A stretch of 64,000 nucleotides of DNA from Chthoniobacteraceae bacterium (GCA_947471505.1 CANIWM010000010.1:1-64000); one strand, 5' to 3'. Shown: positions 8,291 through 18,285, numbered from the stretch's first letter. A program made the numbers and translations. The notes: a model not told the origin generated them from the sequence alone.

Positions 8291-10387
8291 TCAGGCAGGC
8301 ACTGCTGCGACGACTTCTGGCTCGAGCGCGTTGCGGATGATCGTGGTAAGCTTGTTCGAGAGATACGGTTTGGGGAGGTAGTTCACGCCTTCGAGAAGCT
8401 TCACATTGCTGCCGAAAAGCTCGCTGCTGTAGCCGCTGGTGTAGATGACTTTTAGGTCGGGTTTGTTGCCGAGACAGTGGCGGGCGACGTCGAGGCCATT
8501 GGCGATGCCGGGCATGACCATGTCGGTGAGCAAGAGGTCCACCTCATCGCGCAGGCCAGACCACATGGCGATGGCGCTATCGCCGTTTTCGGCTTCGATG
8601 ACGTTGTAATTAAAGCTCTGCAAAACTTCGACGACGAGCGAGCGGACGGCGGCGTCGTCTTCCACGACAAAGATCGTGTGGTTGCCGTCGTCGGAGGCTG
8701 GGGCGAAGGATGGCGCTTCTTCGATGACCAGCGGCTTATCCGTCACGGGGATATAGACGCGGAACACCGTGCCTTCGCCGATGGCGGTATCCACGTCGAT
8801 CCATCCCTCGTGTTGCTTCACGATGCCATAAACGGTGGCCAAGCCCATACCGGTGCCTTTGTTGAGACTCTTGGTGGTGAAGAATGGCTCGAAGATACGG
8901 CTGCACGTCTCTTCGCTCATTCCGGTGCCGGTATCGGCGACCGTCATGCAGACGTATTCGCCGGGGCGGGCGTCGGGGTTTTTAAATGGACCGTCGTCGG
9001 TGAAGGTAACGGCAGTCGTGGAGATGGTGATCGTTCCGCCCTCCGCCATCGCGTCGCGTGCGTTGAGAGTAAGATTCATGAGCACTTGCTCCATGCTGGT
9101 GCCGTCGGCGTAGATCCGAGGGAGCATCGGCTTCAAATTGAAATTGAGCTGTAGTTTTTCGCCGAGAAGTCGGCGGAGCATCCGCCCGATGTTGTGGATG
9201 TCATCGTTGAGATCGAGCACCTTGGGCCGCACCATTCCACGCCGGGAGAAAGTGAGGAGCTTCTTCGTGAGGTCAGCAGCGCGTTCTCCGGCACCGTTGA
9301 TCTGGTGGAGCGAGGCGTTCACCGAGGCTTCGAGCGCGGGGTCGTCGAGGTGCATACTGGCGTGGCCTTGGATGATGGTGAGAAGGTTATTAAAATCGTG
9401 CGCGATGCCTGCTGCGAGTTGGCCGACGGCTTCCATCTTCTGCGCTTGGCGGAGCTGGTTTTCGAGCTGATGCCGCTCGGTCAAATCTTGCGCCATGATC
9501 AGGACGTGCTTCTCTCCAGCGAGGTCGAAGGGCTCAATGGAGAGCAGTGCGCTCCGCAGTTCACCGCTGCGAGTGCTGATCTGCGCTTCTGTGTCGCGGA
9601 CGATCTTGCCATCGCGTGCGGCGGCGAGGAAGCGGCTCTCGTAGTCCAGGCAGAGGCGGAGATCGAGCGGGGTGCGCCCTACGACTTCCTCGCGGGTGAA
9701 GCCGGTCATTTTGAGAAATGCAGCGTTCACATCCACGAAACGCTGGGCGTGCAAAGTCTGGATGGCCTGCGGGATGGGGGAGGTCTGGAAGGCTTGGGAG
9801 AAGCGCGCCTCGCTTTGGCGGAGTTCGCCGTTCGTGTGCTCCAGCTCTCTCGTCCGGGCCTTCACCATGTCGGCGAGTTCCTCCACTTTGAGCTGGGCCT
9901 GGCGGGTGACGAGCCACTTCTTCGTAAGAGCGTGGGCGAGTTGGAGGACTTCGATATTGTCGAAGGGTTTTTTGAGGATGACGACGTTATCGCTGACGCC
10001 AATTTTGGCGGTCATTTTATCCCACGAATAGTCGGAGTACGCGGTGCAAACGACGATTTGAAGGCCGGGGTCCACTTTCCACAGATGGGAGATCGTCTCG
10101 ATGCCGTCCCAGCCGGGGGGCATACGGACATCCACAAACGCCATCGCGTATGGCTCGCCTTCAGCAATCGCCTGCTTCACGCGCTCCAAGGCTTCCTGGC
10201 CTTGAAAAGCGGACTCGACGATGAATTCGTGGGCCGCAGTTTTGTCGTGCGCGGACTCATCGAAAAGGATCGCCTCAGCGGCATCAAGGGCGTCGTTGCG
10301 CGCCTGACTACCGAGTAGGATTTTGCGAAAGTCGTCGTGGATACTTGGATTATCATCCACGAGTAGGATTCTGTGATTGGGCTGCAT
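8291..10387 (-). CDS. Hybrid sensor histidine kinase (REC-PAS-HK-REC)
   Basis: A 698-residue cytoplasmic signalling protein. Domains in order: N-terminal receiver (phospho-acceptor D86 in FVDVRMP), a coiled linker, PAS (about 190-310), HisKA with H330 in [10 protein letters not shown], HATPase with N442 and G boxes DTGTGM and GTGMGLAT, and a C-terminal receiver with D622 in LLTDMVMPG. All catalytic residues are present. No membrane segment is seen, so input probably comes through the N-terminal receiver from the membrane kinase encoded just upstream, whose stop lies two bases before this start. No DNA-binding output domain is present. Confidence 0.93.
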   Translation of the reverse strand: MQPNHRILLVDDNPSIHDDFRKILLGSQARNDALDAAEAILFDESAHDKTAAHEFIVESAFQGQEALERVKQAIAEGEPYAMAFVDVRMPPGWDGIETISHLWKVDPGLQIVVCTAYSDYSWDKMTAKIGVSDNVVILKKPFDNIEVLQLAHALTKKWLVTRQAQLKVEELADMVKARTRELEHTNGELRQSEARFSQAFQTSPIPQAIQTLHAQRFVDVNAAFLKMTGFTREEVVGRTPLDLRLCLDYESRFLAAARDGKIVRDTEAQISTRSGELRSALLSIEPFDLAGEKHVLIMAQDLTERHQLENQLRQAQKMEAVGQLAAGIAHDFNNLLTIIQGHASMHLDDPALEASVNASLHQINGAGERAADLTKKLLTFSRRGMVRPKVLDLNDDIHNIGRMLRRLLGEKLQLNFNLKPMLPRIYADGTSMEQVLMNLTLNARDAMAEGGTITISTTAVTFTDDGPFKNPDARPGEYVCMTVADTGTGMSEETCSRIFEPFFTTKSLNKGTGMGLATVYGIVKQHEGWIDVDTAIGEGTVFRVYIPVTDKPLVIEEAPSFAPASDDGNHTIFVVEDDAAVRSLVVEVLQSFNYNVIEAENGDSAIAMWSGLRDEVDLLLTDMVMPGIANGLDVARHCLGNKPDLKVIYTSGYSSELFGSNVKLLEGVNYLPKPYLSNKLTTIIRNALEPEVVAAVPA

Positions 10388-10389
10388 AG

Positions 10390-12006
10390 TTACGCTGTGG
10401 TGACCTCCTGATTTACAGGCGGAAGTCGAAGGATAAAGCTGGCCCCGTGCCCAGGACCATCGCTAGTTGCGGAAAGACTGCCACCCATCTGTTGAGCTGC
10501 CAGCGCAGAGCTGTGCAGGCCAAAGCCATGTCCGTCTTTCCGTGTAGTAAATCCGTGGGAGAAAATCTTTGTGAGGTTCGCGGCAGGGATGCCACAGCCG
10601 GTGTCTATGACGGTGATCGCGACACCTCCCAATTCGTCGCCAGCCACGTGAACCGTAATGCGACGGATGTCGGAGGCGAGGTTCTCCATGGCGTGCTTTG
10701 CGTTGCGCAGGAGGTTGACTAGAATCTGCAGGACTTTGTGGCGATCCACATCCACGGGCCGCGAACTTTCCACCACGCGGACGAGCTCGATTTGATGACG
10801 GCGGAGGCTGACCATCACCATGCGGATGGCGTCGTCCACGAGCAACTCGGGCTTGATGCGTTCGACGAGCCCAAAGACGCGCGCGTGGCTCTGCTGCATG
10901 GAGACGATTTCTTTGATGTGCTCAATGTTTCGCGCGAGCGACTCCAGCTCGGTCAACGCTTCGTTGCGTTCGGAAATCAAGTGCTTACCGAGGTTCACAA
11001 GATAGGACGGGATGAGCTTTCCCTTCGGATCATTCGCGATGAAGTCGGCGAGGTTACCGTTCCGATCGATCATCATGGAGGCCGTTTTCTGAAGCTTCTC
11101 AAGACGGTCGCCGTTGAGTTTTTCGGAGATCAACGCGGCCGAGACATTCACGCTGTTGAGCACGTTACCCACGTTGTGCAAGACGCCCGTGGCGACTTCT
11201 GCCATGCCTGCTTGATGTGAGGCTTGCACAAGCTGCGCCTGCGCTTCTTGGAGCTCGCGCTCCGCGCGATGGCGCTCATCAATTTCATGCCGCAAGGCCG
11301 CGTCGCGAAACTCAACCTGATCGAGCATGAAGTTGAACGTCTTCGTGAACTCGCCGACTTCATCATCAGCGAGTTGCTCGGCGCGGAGGTGGTAGTCGTC
11401 CTTCGCCGCGATAGCGCGGGCGGTCTCCGCGAGCTTCTGGATCGGGGTGCTAATCAGTCGGCCCATGCGGATGGAGATGACCCATGCGACCAGGACGGAG
11501 ATGCCGAGCACCATGCAGAAAATGCCGATGTAGAGACTCACCAGGCGCCCCGATTGCTCCCGATAGTCCGCCTTGATGTAGAGCGTCCCGATGTGCTCTT
11601 GATCGCGGATAACTGGGTGCTCGAAGTAAAGGTCGCCACCTTCCCACCACTGCTGGGGGGCGGCGCTCCGGCTCCGTCCAGTGAGCCGCGCATCCATGCG
11701 CCCAAACGTCGCAAGCTCCCCTCCAGTCTTCAAAAACAACGCGGCACCGGTAATCCCCACCTTAGCCGATAGGGTGCCGATAATCTCCGCGCCCACGGTC
11801 CGGCTTTCAAAATCGACCGCGCCAATGCTCTGCGCGGCGATCATTTCCGCCGTGGATTTCATGTCTTGGATGAAAGTCTTCCGGAAAAAATAAAACTGCA
11901 CCGCAAATAGTGTGGCGCAGGCGACCAATAGCGAGACGATGCAGGTCGAGAGGATGATGAAGCGAAGCTTGCTCCGAATCGGCGCATGGCGAAAAAAACC
12001 ACTCAT
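10390..12006 (-). CDS. Membrane sensor histidine kinase with CHASE8-type sensor and HAMP
   Basis: A 538-residue protein: TM1 (about 17-38), a periplasmic CHASE8-like domain (about 45-150), TM2 (about 158-178), HAMP (about 180-235), a coiled coil, then a kinase core. The likely phospho-acceptor is H277 in [12 protein letters not shown], and the ATPase part has DTGCGI and a GHGFGLH lid. CHASE8 is the sensor of the diguanylate cyclase YfiN, which is held off by periplasmic YfiR. Here the same sensor drives a histidine kinase and a YfiR-like gene sits directly upstream (four-base overlap). This suggests YfiR-type control of kinase activity. Confidence 0.88.
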   Translation of the reverse strand: MSGFFRHAPIRSKLRFIILSTCIVSLLVACATLFAVQFYFFRKTFIQDMKSTAEMIAAQSIGAVDFESRTVGAEIIGTLSAKVGITGAALFLKTGGELATFGRMDARLTGRSRSAAPQQWWEGGDLYFEHPVIRDQEHIGTLYIKADYREQSGRLVSLYIGIFCMVLGISVLVAWVISIRMGRLISTPIQKLAETARAIAAKDDYHLRAEQLADDEVGEFTKTFNFMLDQVEFRDAALRHEIDERHRAERELQEAQAQLVQASHQAGMAEVATGVLHNVGNVLNSVNVSAALISEKLNGDRLEKLQKTASMMIDRNGNLADFIANDPKGKLIPSYLVNLGKHLISERNEALTELESLARNIEHIKEIVSMQQSHARVFGLVERIKPELLVDDAIRMVMVSLRRHQIELVRVVESSRPVDVDRHKVLQILVNLLRNAKHAMENLASDIRRITVHVAGDELGGVAITVIDTGCGIPAANLTKIFSHGFTTRKDGHGFGLHSSALAAQQMGGSLSATSDGPGHGASFILRLPPVNQEVTTA

Positions 12007-12584
12007 CCGCCGACGCCTCCTTCTCCGAAGTTCACGAGCCGAGGGCTGATCTTGAGGTCGGAGCGTCGCGCATTTTTCTCGTTGATCTCCATGTTCACTT
12101 CGCTGCCGAGCGTGCGAAGATTGATGATGCCCCCCTCTTTCAAAAACGAATCACACTCTCCCACCGTGAAAACGGGCTCGCCCCGCACTTTGCGGAGAAT
12201 GGCGGAAAGTCGCCCCTCTTCTGAGCGGGATATAAACAAAATGTGGCAACCAGCCGCCTCCTGAATGGTCGAACACGTCTTCACGACTACCTCACGTCCG
12301 TTAATGGGTTTTCTTCCCACGACTTCCCGGATTTGATCCGACGCAAAGTCCGTCCCGAAGACGCCGATGACGAGTGGAATCCCTGTCCCCATCTTATCTT
12401 TTGGCCATTCGACATAGCGAGCGAGTTTGCCGATATGGACGGCCTTTTTCTGATATTCGTTCCCGCTATCTTGCCCGAAGACGAACCCCGCTAGACAAAA
12501 ATACATCATCGTCCATACGAGGAAAGCGCGCCAATTGCGCCCCGCTGTAACGCGGCTCCCGGAAATAGACGGATGGATGAGCAT
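12003..12584 (-). CDS. YfiR-family periplasmic regulator
   Basis: About 193 residues matching the YfiR (DUF4154) family: an exported N-terminus, then KAVHIGKLARYVEWP, VIGVFGTDF, the Cys-containing stretch TCSTIQEAAGCHILFIS, and GECDSFLKEGGIINL near the end. YfiR proteins bind and inhibit CHASE8 sensor domains in the periplasm and respond to redox or envelope stress. The paired cysteines fit that. The stop overlaps the start of the CHASE8 kinase gene by four bases. The frame is open to 12668. I chose the ATG at 12584 because the hydrophobic export segment still lies within it, but the start is uncertain. Confidence 0.8.
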   Translation of the reverse strand: MLIHPSISGSRVTAGRNWRAFLVWTMMYFCLAGFVFGQDSGNEYQKKAVHIGKLARYVEWPKDKMGTGIPLVIGVFGTDFASDQIREVVGRKPINGREVVVKTCSTIQEAAGCHILFISRSEEGRLSAILRKVRGEPVFTVGECDSFLKEGGIINLRTLGSEVNMEINEKNARRSDLKISPRLVNFGEGGVGG

Positions 12585-12794
12585 GGACTGTGATGATTCA
12601 GCAAGGGCTATGCCTTTAGAGGCAATGACGCGAGACGAACACCGCGATTTGTACCCTGATAGCGGCATTCGGGATAAAAAACCGACTGATGCGGAAGGAA
12701 CGAGGCCAAATCATTTACCCTAGAATCCAGCCCATACATTCCGGGCCTTCTCCCGGAAGGGACCACCTTTAAAATACCGGGAAAAACTGCGCGC

Positions 12795-13943
12795 CTATCT
12801 TTTGGGTATTCCAGACTCATGGACTTGGATGGCGGTGACGAAATCAATCGCCCGCTGGAGGACGATGTCGCGCGGGGTGGTTTTCGGAGCCTGCCCGGCG
12901 TCTTTGAGTTTTTGGCGCTCCTGCGCGGCGTCCATCTCAGGGTTCGTCCCGGCAACAAGTGCTGCTTCGTTCAAGCGCGGGCGCTCTATATCAGTCGCGA
13001 AAGCGATGATTTCCTTTTCCGACTGCGCAGCAAACAGAATCTCGTCCGTAGTCGCTTGCGGGACGTCCACGAGCAAATCGGGGTGCAGCCCGCCGGGGAA
13101 AACGGGCGTCGCATCGGGCAACGTCACTTCGCCAACCGCGACTTTGAGCACGCGCCCTTTTTCCAAGGTCACCTCCTCAAATTGCGCAGCCTCGCCCTTC
13201 GTCTGCTGCCCGATCACATACGCTCCGGCGTGCGTGCGGAGGACGGCAGCGATGACTTCGGCAGAGCCTGCTGTGTCGCTATCCACGAGTGCGATGAGTG
13301 CACCGCGCCAACTCGGGTTCATGCGGGAGGTCAGGATTTCTTCGTCGTTTGCGCGTGTCCGTTTGATGGTGAAAAGGATGCGTCCTTTCGGGCAGAATCG
13401 GCGGCACACCTCCGCAGCTTGCTCGAACTCCGCGTGCGGCGGCGTGGCGCGCAAATCGAGGATCATTGCAGGCGGCGGCGTCTTGTAGGCTGCGAGCGTG
13501 GCATCGAGTGCTGCGATGGATTCCGCGCTCAAGGTGCCCAGCCGGACGTAGCCGATATTTTGGGGCAAAATCTCCGCCCGATACGGCTGGTGCTCGGTCG
13601 CTCCCGAGGATGCACCAGCGAGCACGCGGACGCCGTTGCCGAGTCGCTCCAGCAGCCCTTGGAGGCGCGCTCGATCGAGGGCGGGTTCTTCGAGTTCGCC
13701 CGGCCTCACGTAGGTCGCGCGGAGGGTTTCGATGATGCTCTTTAGCTCCCCGTCGCCGAGTGCATCTGCCGCCTCGCGAGCGGGAAGCACGGCTGGACCC
13801 GCGGGCTTTGGCGGAGGCAAAGGGACGGGCGGCGTGGCCTTGAGCACCGGCTCTGGCTTGCTCTCGACCATCTTTGGCTCGGGGAGATTCTGCTGGGCGA
13901 CGAGCGAAGCAGTGAGCGCGAGAAAAGCTGCAGTTTTGATCAT
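12795..13943 (-). CDS. S41 peptidase-fold protein, probably catalytically inactive
   Basis: A 382-residue protein with a signal peptide (about 1-17), a proline-rich linker (20-50) and an S41/C-terminal-processing-protease core without a PDZ domain. The fold markers are IGYVRLGTL, AMILDLRATP, LIALVDSDTAGSAEV and AYVIGQQTKGEA. Aligned by eye to CtpA-type enzymes (LVNxxSASASEI and IGxxTFGKG), the nucleophile Ser falls on G226 and the general-base Lys on E251. Ser227 and Lys249 lie one and two residues away. It may be a pseudo-protease with a binding role. The fold call is solid, the inactivity is inference. Confidence 0.75.
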   Translation of the reverse strand: MIKTAAFLALTASLVAQQNLPEPKMVESKPEPVLKATPPVPLPPPKPAGPAVLPAREAADALGDGELKSIIETLRATYVRPGELEEPALDRARLQGLLERLGNGVRVLAGASSGATEHQPYRAEILPQNIGYVRLGTLSAESIAALDATLAAYKTPPPAMILDLRATPPHAEFEQAAEVCRRFCPKGRILFTIKRTRANDEEILTSRMNPSWRGALIALVDSDTAGSAEVIAAVLRTHAGAYVIGQQTKGEAAQFEEVTLEKGRVLKVAVGEVTLPDATPVFPGGLHPDLLVDVPQATTDEILFAAQSEKEIIAFATDIERPRLNEAALVAGTNPEMDAAQERQKLKDAGQAPKTTPRDIVLQRAIDFVTAIQVHESGIPKR

Positions 13944-14085
13944 GACTGCGCCACCCTATCGGCTCACCTCGCGATTGCCAAGCGAGCGCGGGCAAAAACT
14001 TACCTCCGCTTTACAATTTTCCCTACCCGTCCCGATGAAACCTTTACAACTGGGTGCGATGCTCCGGCTCAAGAACTCAGTGCCT

Positions 14086-14298
14086 ATGAAAAACATCCTG
14101 TCCATCATCATCGCCAGCGCCACCGCCGCCACCGCCGAGCCAGTGGAATCCTCGCTCCAGCCCGCGAAACTCCAACCTGCGTCGGGCCTCGACATGGCCA
14201 GTGGTCTCGGTGGGCGTGGTTCCATCCGCGTCTCCCCAGACAGTGCGGAAGCGTGGAAGCTGCGTTTCCCAAAACAACCCAACGGTCGCCCACGTTAA
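14086..14298 (+). CDS. Small putative secreted protein
   Basis: A possible 70-residue protein starting with a short signal-like segment (MKNILSIIIASATAATA) and followed by a polar Pro/Gly/Ser-rich tail with no recognised domain. It ends 12 bases before the sigma-factor start on the same strand, so the two may share a transcript. The frame remains open far upstream without a convincing start, and the small size makes it a tentative gene. No function is assigned. Confidence 0.4.
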   Translation: MKNILSIIIASATAATAEPVESSLQPAKLQPASGLDMASGLGGRGSIRVSPDSAEAWKLRFPKQPNGRPR

Positions 14299-14310
14299 AT
14301 TCCGCCATTT

Positions 14311-14901
14311 ATGATTTCCGTTCTCACATTTGATTCCGTTTCTCAGGCGACCTTCGGCTATACCGATGTCAGCGCGATCCAAGGCTGGCTGGAGCACGGC
14401 GACGAAGCTGCCGCCAGTTGGCTCTTTGAAAAATACCTACCGCTCGTCCGCCACATCTGCTCCCGCCGACTGCCACGCCCTTGGATGGTCGAGGACTGCG
14501 CGCAAGATACGATGTCCCGCGCATTTCAGTCGCTCCATCGGTTCGATACGAGTCGGTGTTTCTCCTCATGGCTTACGTCCATCGCTGCGAATGTCTGCGT
14601 GGATAAATTGCGCCGCCTTTACCGCAACAGCACCGTCTTAGTAGAGGAAGTGGACACTTACGTGCGAGCGCTGCTCGATGCTCCCGAAGAGGGAGCCAAT
14701 GAGCGCATCTATGCCGCGCGCGAGCTGGTCGAATCGCTCCAGCCGGACTTCCGGCAAGTGGTGGAGCTTCATTATTTCGACGGCCTCACAGCACGTGAAG
14801 TCGCCGTGCGCACCGGGCTCACGCAGGCCAACGTCGCCATCCGCTTGATGCGTGCCCGGCAATTTCTCGCGGCCCGCGCGACGGTGCTCGGGCTCTTTTA
14901 A
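14311..14901 (+). CDS. ECF-type RNA polymerase sigma factor
   Basis: A 196-residue sigma-70-family protein of ECF size. Region 2 spans about residues 38-100 with the helix VEDCAQDTMSRAFQSLHRFD and the WLTSIAANVCVDKLRR segment. Region 4 spans about 130-190 with LQPDFRQVVELHYFDGLTAREVAVRTGL, a typical -35-binding helix-turn-helix. It would direct RNA polymerase to a special promoter class. No anti-sigma factor gene follows, because the next gene is convergent, so how it is controlled is not visible here. The small exported protein upstream is the only possible partner. Confidence 0.9.
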   Translation: MISVLTFDSVSQATFGYTDVSAIQGWLEHGDEAAASWLFEKYLPLVRHICSRRLPRPWMVEDCAQDTMSRAFQSLHRFDTSRCFSSWLTSIAANVCVDKLRRLYRNSTVLVEEVDTYVRALLDAPEEGANERIYAARELVESLQPDFRQVVELHYFDGLTAREVAVRTGLTQANVAIRLMRARQFLAARATVLGLF

Positions 14902-15070
14902 ACCGAGCATCCCCCACAAAAAGAATCCGCAGGGAAGAACACCGTTAATTAAGCCCAACCAACCGGTGCCCCGCCCTGCGGGAGGGGTGCGAATGCACGC
15001 CCAAAAGTATTCACGGAGTAGGCGGGCATCAGCAGCCCAACCAAAACCCACCCGCTCCGCGAAATTGTGT

Positions 15071-15478
15071 TCAACTCACGTTCACGCGCTCCTCGGTGAG
15101 TTTGATGACGCGCCCTTCTGGGTCGCGGAAATTGTTATATTGGCCTACGGAAGTGACGATGATTCCGCGGCGGCGAAGCTCGCCGAGCACGGAGTCCTGA
15201 TGCTTCAGCGCGAGGTGCATGTGAAAGTAGCTCACGAGTTCACCGTGCTCACAGGCCCGCAAACAGAGCGGCACTCCGCCGAGATCCAGCTCGCAGATGC
15301 GGTCCGGCTTTTCGTTGGTGATCCGTGCGTTCAGAATATCGACGTAGAAATCGCGGACTTCGCGATATTGCTGAGTGAAGATGGCGACTGCGAAACACTT
15401 CGGATTAGCGACCACTGCGCTTGCGAGGGCCGTGTCGTGGTCGTTTTCCAATTCGTTTATTCGCGTTAGGGTTATCAT
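15071..15478 (-). CDS. VOC-superfamily (glyoxalase-like) protein
   Basis: About 135 residues with the single-domain vicinal-oxygen-chelate fold: VAIFTQQYREVRDFYVDIL at the start, CELDLGGVPLCLRACEHGE in the middle and YNNFRDPEGRVIKLTEE at the end. The last is the typical NxxRDPEGxxIxL strand of glyoxalase and bleomycin-resistance relatives. Metal ligands cannot be assigned with certainty. The frame runs upstream to 15508, and the ATG at 15478 gives a more usual N-terminus. The substrate is unknown. Confidence 0.72.
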   Translation of the reverse strand: MITLTRINELENDHDTALASAVVANPKCFAVAIFTQQYREVRDFYVDILNARITNEKPDRICELDLGGVPLCLRACEHGELVSYFHMHLALKHQDSVLGELRRRGIIVTSVGQYNNFRDPEGRVIKLTEERVNVS

Positions 15479-15556
15479 GGAAAACCATAAAAGCCGTAAC
15501 CGTGCCACGGCGATCGGGGTTTTATAATTTCTATAATCTCTTCCCCGCTTTTCGAA

Positions 15557-17073
15557 CTACAGGCCAGTGATGTCCACGAGCTTAAGCCCCGGTTGAAGGT
15601 AGGTCACTTGCCCAAGCTCTGAGGACCAAACGACGCGACCTTTTTTCAGCAGCGTATCGTAGAAAACCCGCTCTGGCGTTTGATTCGAGCCGTTTTTGTC
15701 TGTTTTGTTCTCGTCGAGGTAGCGCAAGTAAGTGCGACCGCAAATTGCCACATGCGTCACGCCTTGTGCGCGCAAATCCGCGATGCTCCCAAGGTCGGCA
15801 GACTCTTTTTTCCCCGCAATGATTCGTTGCGGGAGCAGAGGTGAATTCGACCGCTCGATCCGTGTAACATCGGGGAGATACACGGCCTGATCCTGCGCCA
15901 GCACAGCATCCGCAGGGAGATTCGCACGGACCCACTCAATGAGGCGTGCGCGATCATCCAAAGTCAGCCCCTCATCGATAGCCTGAAGCGAACGCACTTG
16001 GAAAAGGACACCCGCGGCCACAAGCGCCGCGCCCGCTGCGAGCCCACCGCGCCAGAGCCACACTCGCTCACGAACGCCCGCCAGCACACGTGCGAGCCCG
16101 GCAACCGCGAGGAATCCAAACGCCAACGAGATCGGCAAATGATAGCGCGAAGCCGTCTTCGGGACGAAGCTGTAGAGCACAAATTGCGAAACCGCAGTGC
16201 CGGCGAGAAGCCACTCTGCCGCTGTGATCTTTTTCGGCGTGCGAATCGCCGCCCCCAGCCACAGGAGCGAAATCACCGGCAGCGTCCACCCTCCGTACAT
16301 TCGCTGCACGATCAGGTAGAACCCGTGAGGCACGTTCCGAGACACGCCATCCGTCAGCCCTGCGAGCTTGGTGCTCTCTTCGTGCAGACTCGCGAAAAGA
16401 AGGCTCGGGGAACGCAAGAACGGCAGATTGAACAGCAGCCACACCGCCGCAAACGTCCCGAGAAATGGCAGCAGTCGCCCCTTCCTCTCGCCGGGAGCGG
16501 ACCTTTTCCACACAAGCCACAGGCCGACCGGCAGTAGGAGAAAACCGATATATTTCCCCGCAGCCGCCATCGCACACGCTGCCGCTAGAAGATGCAGCCA
16601 GCGCCGCGTGGGAGTCTCGCTAAAGGCGTTCAGCGCAAGGCAGACACAAGCGATCCCCGCCATCATCCACGGGTCTTCCTTAAAATAATGAGCCAGCTCA
16701 AAAAGCAGCGGATTCGTGACTGCGAGCAGCCCAAACGCCCAGCCCGCCGCCGCGCCAAACGTGCGAAAAGCCAACACGGCCAGTGCCGCCGCCGCCAGCG
16801 CAGACACGGCCGCTGTAGCCCATCTGCCGACCATCACGACCTTTTGCGGATCCTTTTGCGCGTCTCCCCGCAGGACGACATAGCGCGCGATGTCCACCGT
16901 TGAGAGCATCATCATCGGATGATGAAAGTTCCGCTTGTGCCGGATGATTTGCGCCACCTTCCCGGCTCATCTGGGTGGTAGTAAAATGAGAACGCATTGT
17001 GCCGCCCAAACACCGCAAGCCCAGCCGCCAAGACGGTGAAAAAAAGGAGAATGGCGTGGCGGCGTTTTGACAT
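15557..17073 (-). pseudogene. GT39/ArnT-like membrane glycosyltransferase, frameshifted near its N-terminus
   Basis: The 15557-16957 frame encodes about 465 residues of a multi-spanning glycosyltransferase of the dolichyl-phosphate-mannose type (GT39/GT83-like), with many helices and a C-terminal periplasmic domain. It lacks the normal N-terminus. That part lies in another frame: ATG at 17073, MSKRRHAILLFFTVLAAG, then FSFYYHPDEPG, which contains the catalytic Asp-Glu. The frames would join as HPDEPGKVAQIIRHKR if one base (a T on the + strand) were restored in the CCTTCCC run near 16957-16963. This is either a true inactivating deletion or a sequencing error. Such enzymes move sugars from a lipid carrier to lipid or protein outside the membrane. 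Confidence 0.8.
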
Positions 17074-17105
17074 AAGAAGGAGGTTGGTAACAGGGAACCA
17101 TCGCA

Positions 17106-17131
17106 AAAAACAACGTTCTCTTTCCTCGCCA
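17106..17131 (-). repeat. 26-bp intergenic repeat, copy 1
   Basis: A 26-base stretch identical to 18223-18248 (core AACAACGTTCTCTTTCCTC on the + strand). It starts 33 bases before the start of the frameshifted glycosyltransferase gene on the minus strand. The rest of the 17074-17243 gap shows no gene. Confidence 0.8.
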
Positions 17132-17243
17132 ATTCCCCCGTTCCGATTCGCTCTCCCGTGTAAAGTCTTCCTCGATTCCGATGTGGTGATGGACCATCTC
17201 GCCGACCGCCAGCCCTTCGCAGTCGCGCCGCGACTCCCAGTTC

Positions 17244-17987
17244 CTAAAGTTTTTGCAGCGTAGCGCGCATGAAAACCACTTCTGTGAGGTCTATGTCTTT
17301 GGATAGACGACGATCGGGCTCCGTGGTGCCCAGCAATATTACTCCGCCGCTTTTCACGACGGCATTTGTCGTAACTTTTTTCGTGTAGAATTCCGGCTGT
17401 TCGATTTCACCGTTATTCTCGGTTTTGAATACTTTTGTGCCGCTGAGCGCCGTATTTTGCACAGCAATCGAGAGGGTGATTAGGGAATTTTGCGTATCGA
17501 TAGTTGGCTCGATTTGCAGAGTAGTTCCCGTGTTTTTAACCTCAAATGTTGTCGGTGTGCTGGGTGTTCGAGGGAAGGAAGTTGTCTCCTGCGTAACCGT
17601 CGTGGTCTTGGTAGTTTTTGTTACCATACTGCCAACAGTTTGCGGAATCTGCGGTGCCTCAAATTCAGTCGGATAGCGGTATTCAAAGATGGATTCGATG
17701 ACTGCCTGATTACCGCTGACAGCAGAAACAGTGGGGCTTGCAACGAGTTTTGCCTGTTTGCTTGCGACCAGTGCCTGCACATTCTTGAGAATCGCGTCCC
17801 CACTCGTGCCGATAGGTTGGTTCAACAAAGTCTGCGCAGCCAGTTCACGCGACATGCTGAAAATCTGCACCTCAATCAAGACGCCTTCAGGCTTTGGCAC
17901 CGCGGCCTGTGGGGCGGGTTTATCTTTACACCCACTCACACAAAAAATTGCGAGAAGCGCGGAGAAAATGGGACGGCGTAATTTCAT
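17244..17987 (-). CDS. Secretin-domain-like lipoprotein
   Basis: About 247 residues. The N-terminus is a lipoprotein signal (lipobox around FCVSGC, Cys20). Downstream segments resemble the beta-domain of type II/III secretins: LVASPTVSAVSGNQAVIES, TGTTLQIEPTID, LITLSIAVQNTAL and VKSGGVILLGTTEPDRR. The large N-domains and the ring-forming length of a true secretin are absent, so it is a short relative rather than a complete GspD or PilQ. The ATG at 17987 gives the lipoprotein signal and is preferred over the open frame to 18230. It would be membrane-attached in the periplasm. The role is unknown. Confidence 0.7.
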   Translation of the reverse strand: MKLRRPIFSALLAIFCVSGCKDKPAPQAAVPKPEGVLIEVQIFSMSRELAAQTLLNQPIGTSGDAILKNVQALVASKQAKLVASPTVSAVSGNQAVIESIFEYRYPTEFEAPQIPQTVGSMVTKTTKTTTVTQETTSFPRTPSTPTTFEVKNTGTTLQIEPTIDTQNSLITLSIAVQNTALSGTKVFKTENNGEIEQPEFYTKKVTTNAVVKSGGVILLGTTEPDRRLSKDIDLTEVVFMRATLQKL

Positions 17988-18222
17988 ATTGATGGTTGGA
18001 TTGAGGATGTAGCGGGTTGGAAAACTTAGGAATTTGGTCTTGCGACATGAGGGCCAATAAACAGAGCGTTTGCGATAAAAATACGGCGTCGAATAAAACG
18101 AAGCGAGGGAATGGTTGTCTGCGTGCGAAAAATTGACGCGCCCCATCTCTGAATCTTCCGCCCCCTCGACTTTGGTAAGGCGTCGTCCGCTGAGCTTCTC
18201 GGGGCAGCAGCGGTTCTTTGGG

Positions 18223-18248
18223 AAAAACAACGTTCTCTTTCCTCGCCA
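18223..18248 (-). repeat. 26-bp intergenic repeat, copy 2
   Basis: The second identical copy of the 17106-17131 repeat, in the same orientation, inside the 298-base gap between the secretin-like lipoprotein gene (minus) and glf (plus). It lies 38 bases before the glf start. The rest of the gap (17988-18285) holds no gene I can support and probably carries divergent promoters. Confidence 0.8.
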
Positions 18249-18285
18249 CCCGCCGCCCGCCCGCCTACACCGCCGCGCGACAAGA

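Noticed and set aside
16957-16963. A programmed frameshift site in the GT39-like gene
   Set aside because: The local sequence has no slippery heptamer or nearby stem-loop that would support programmed shifting. A deletion or sequencing error is simpler.
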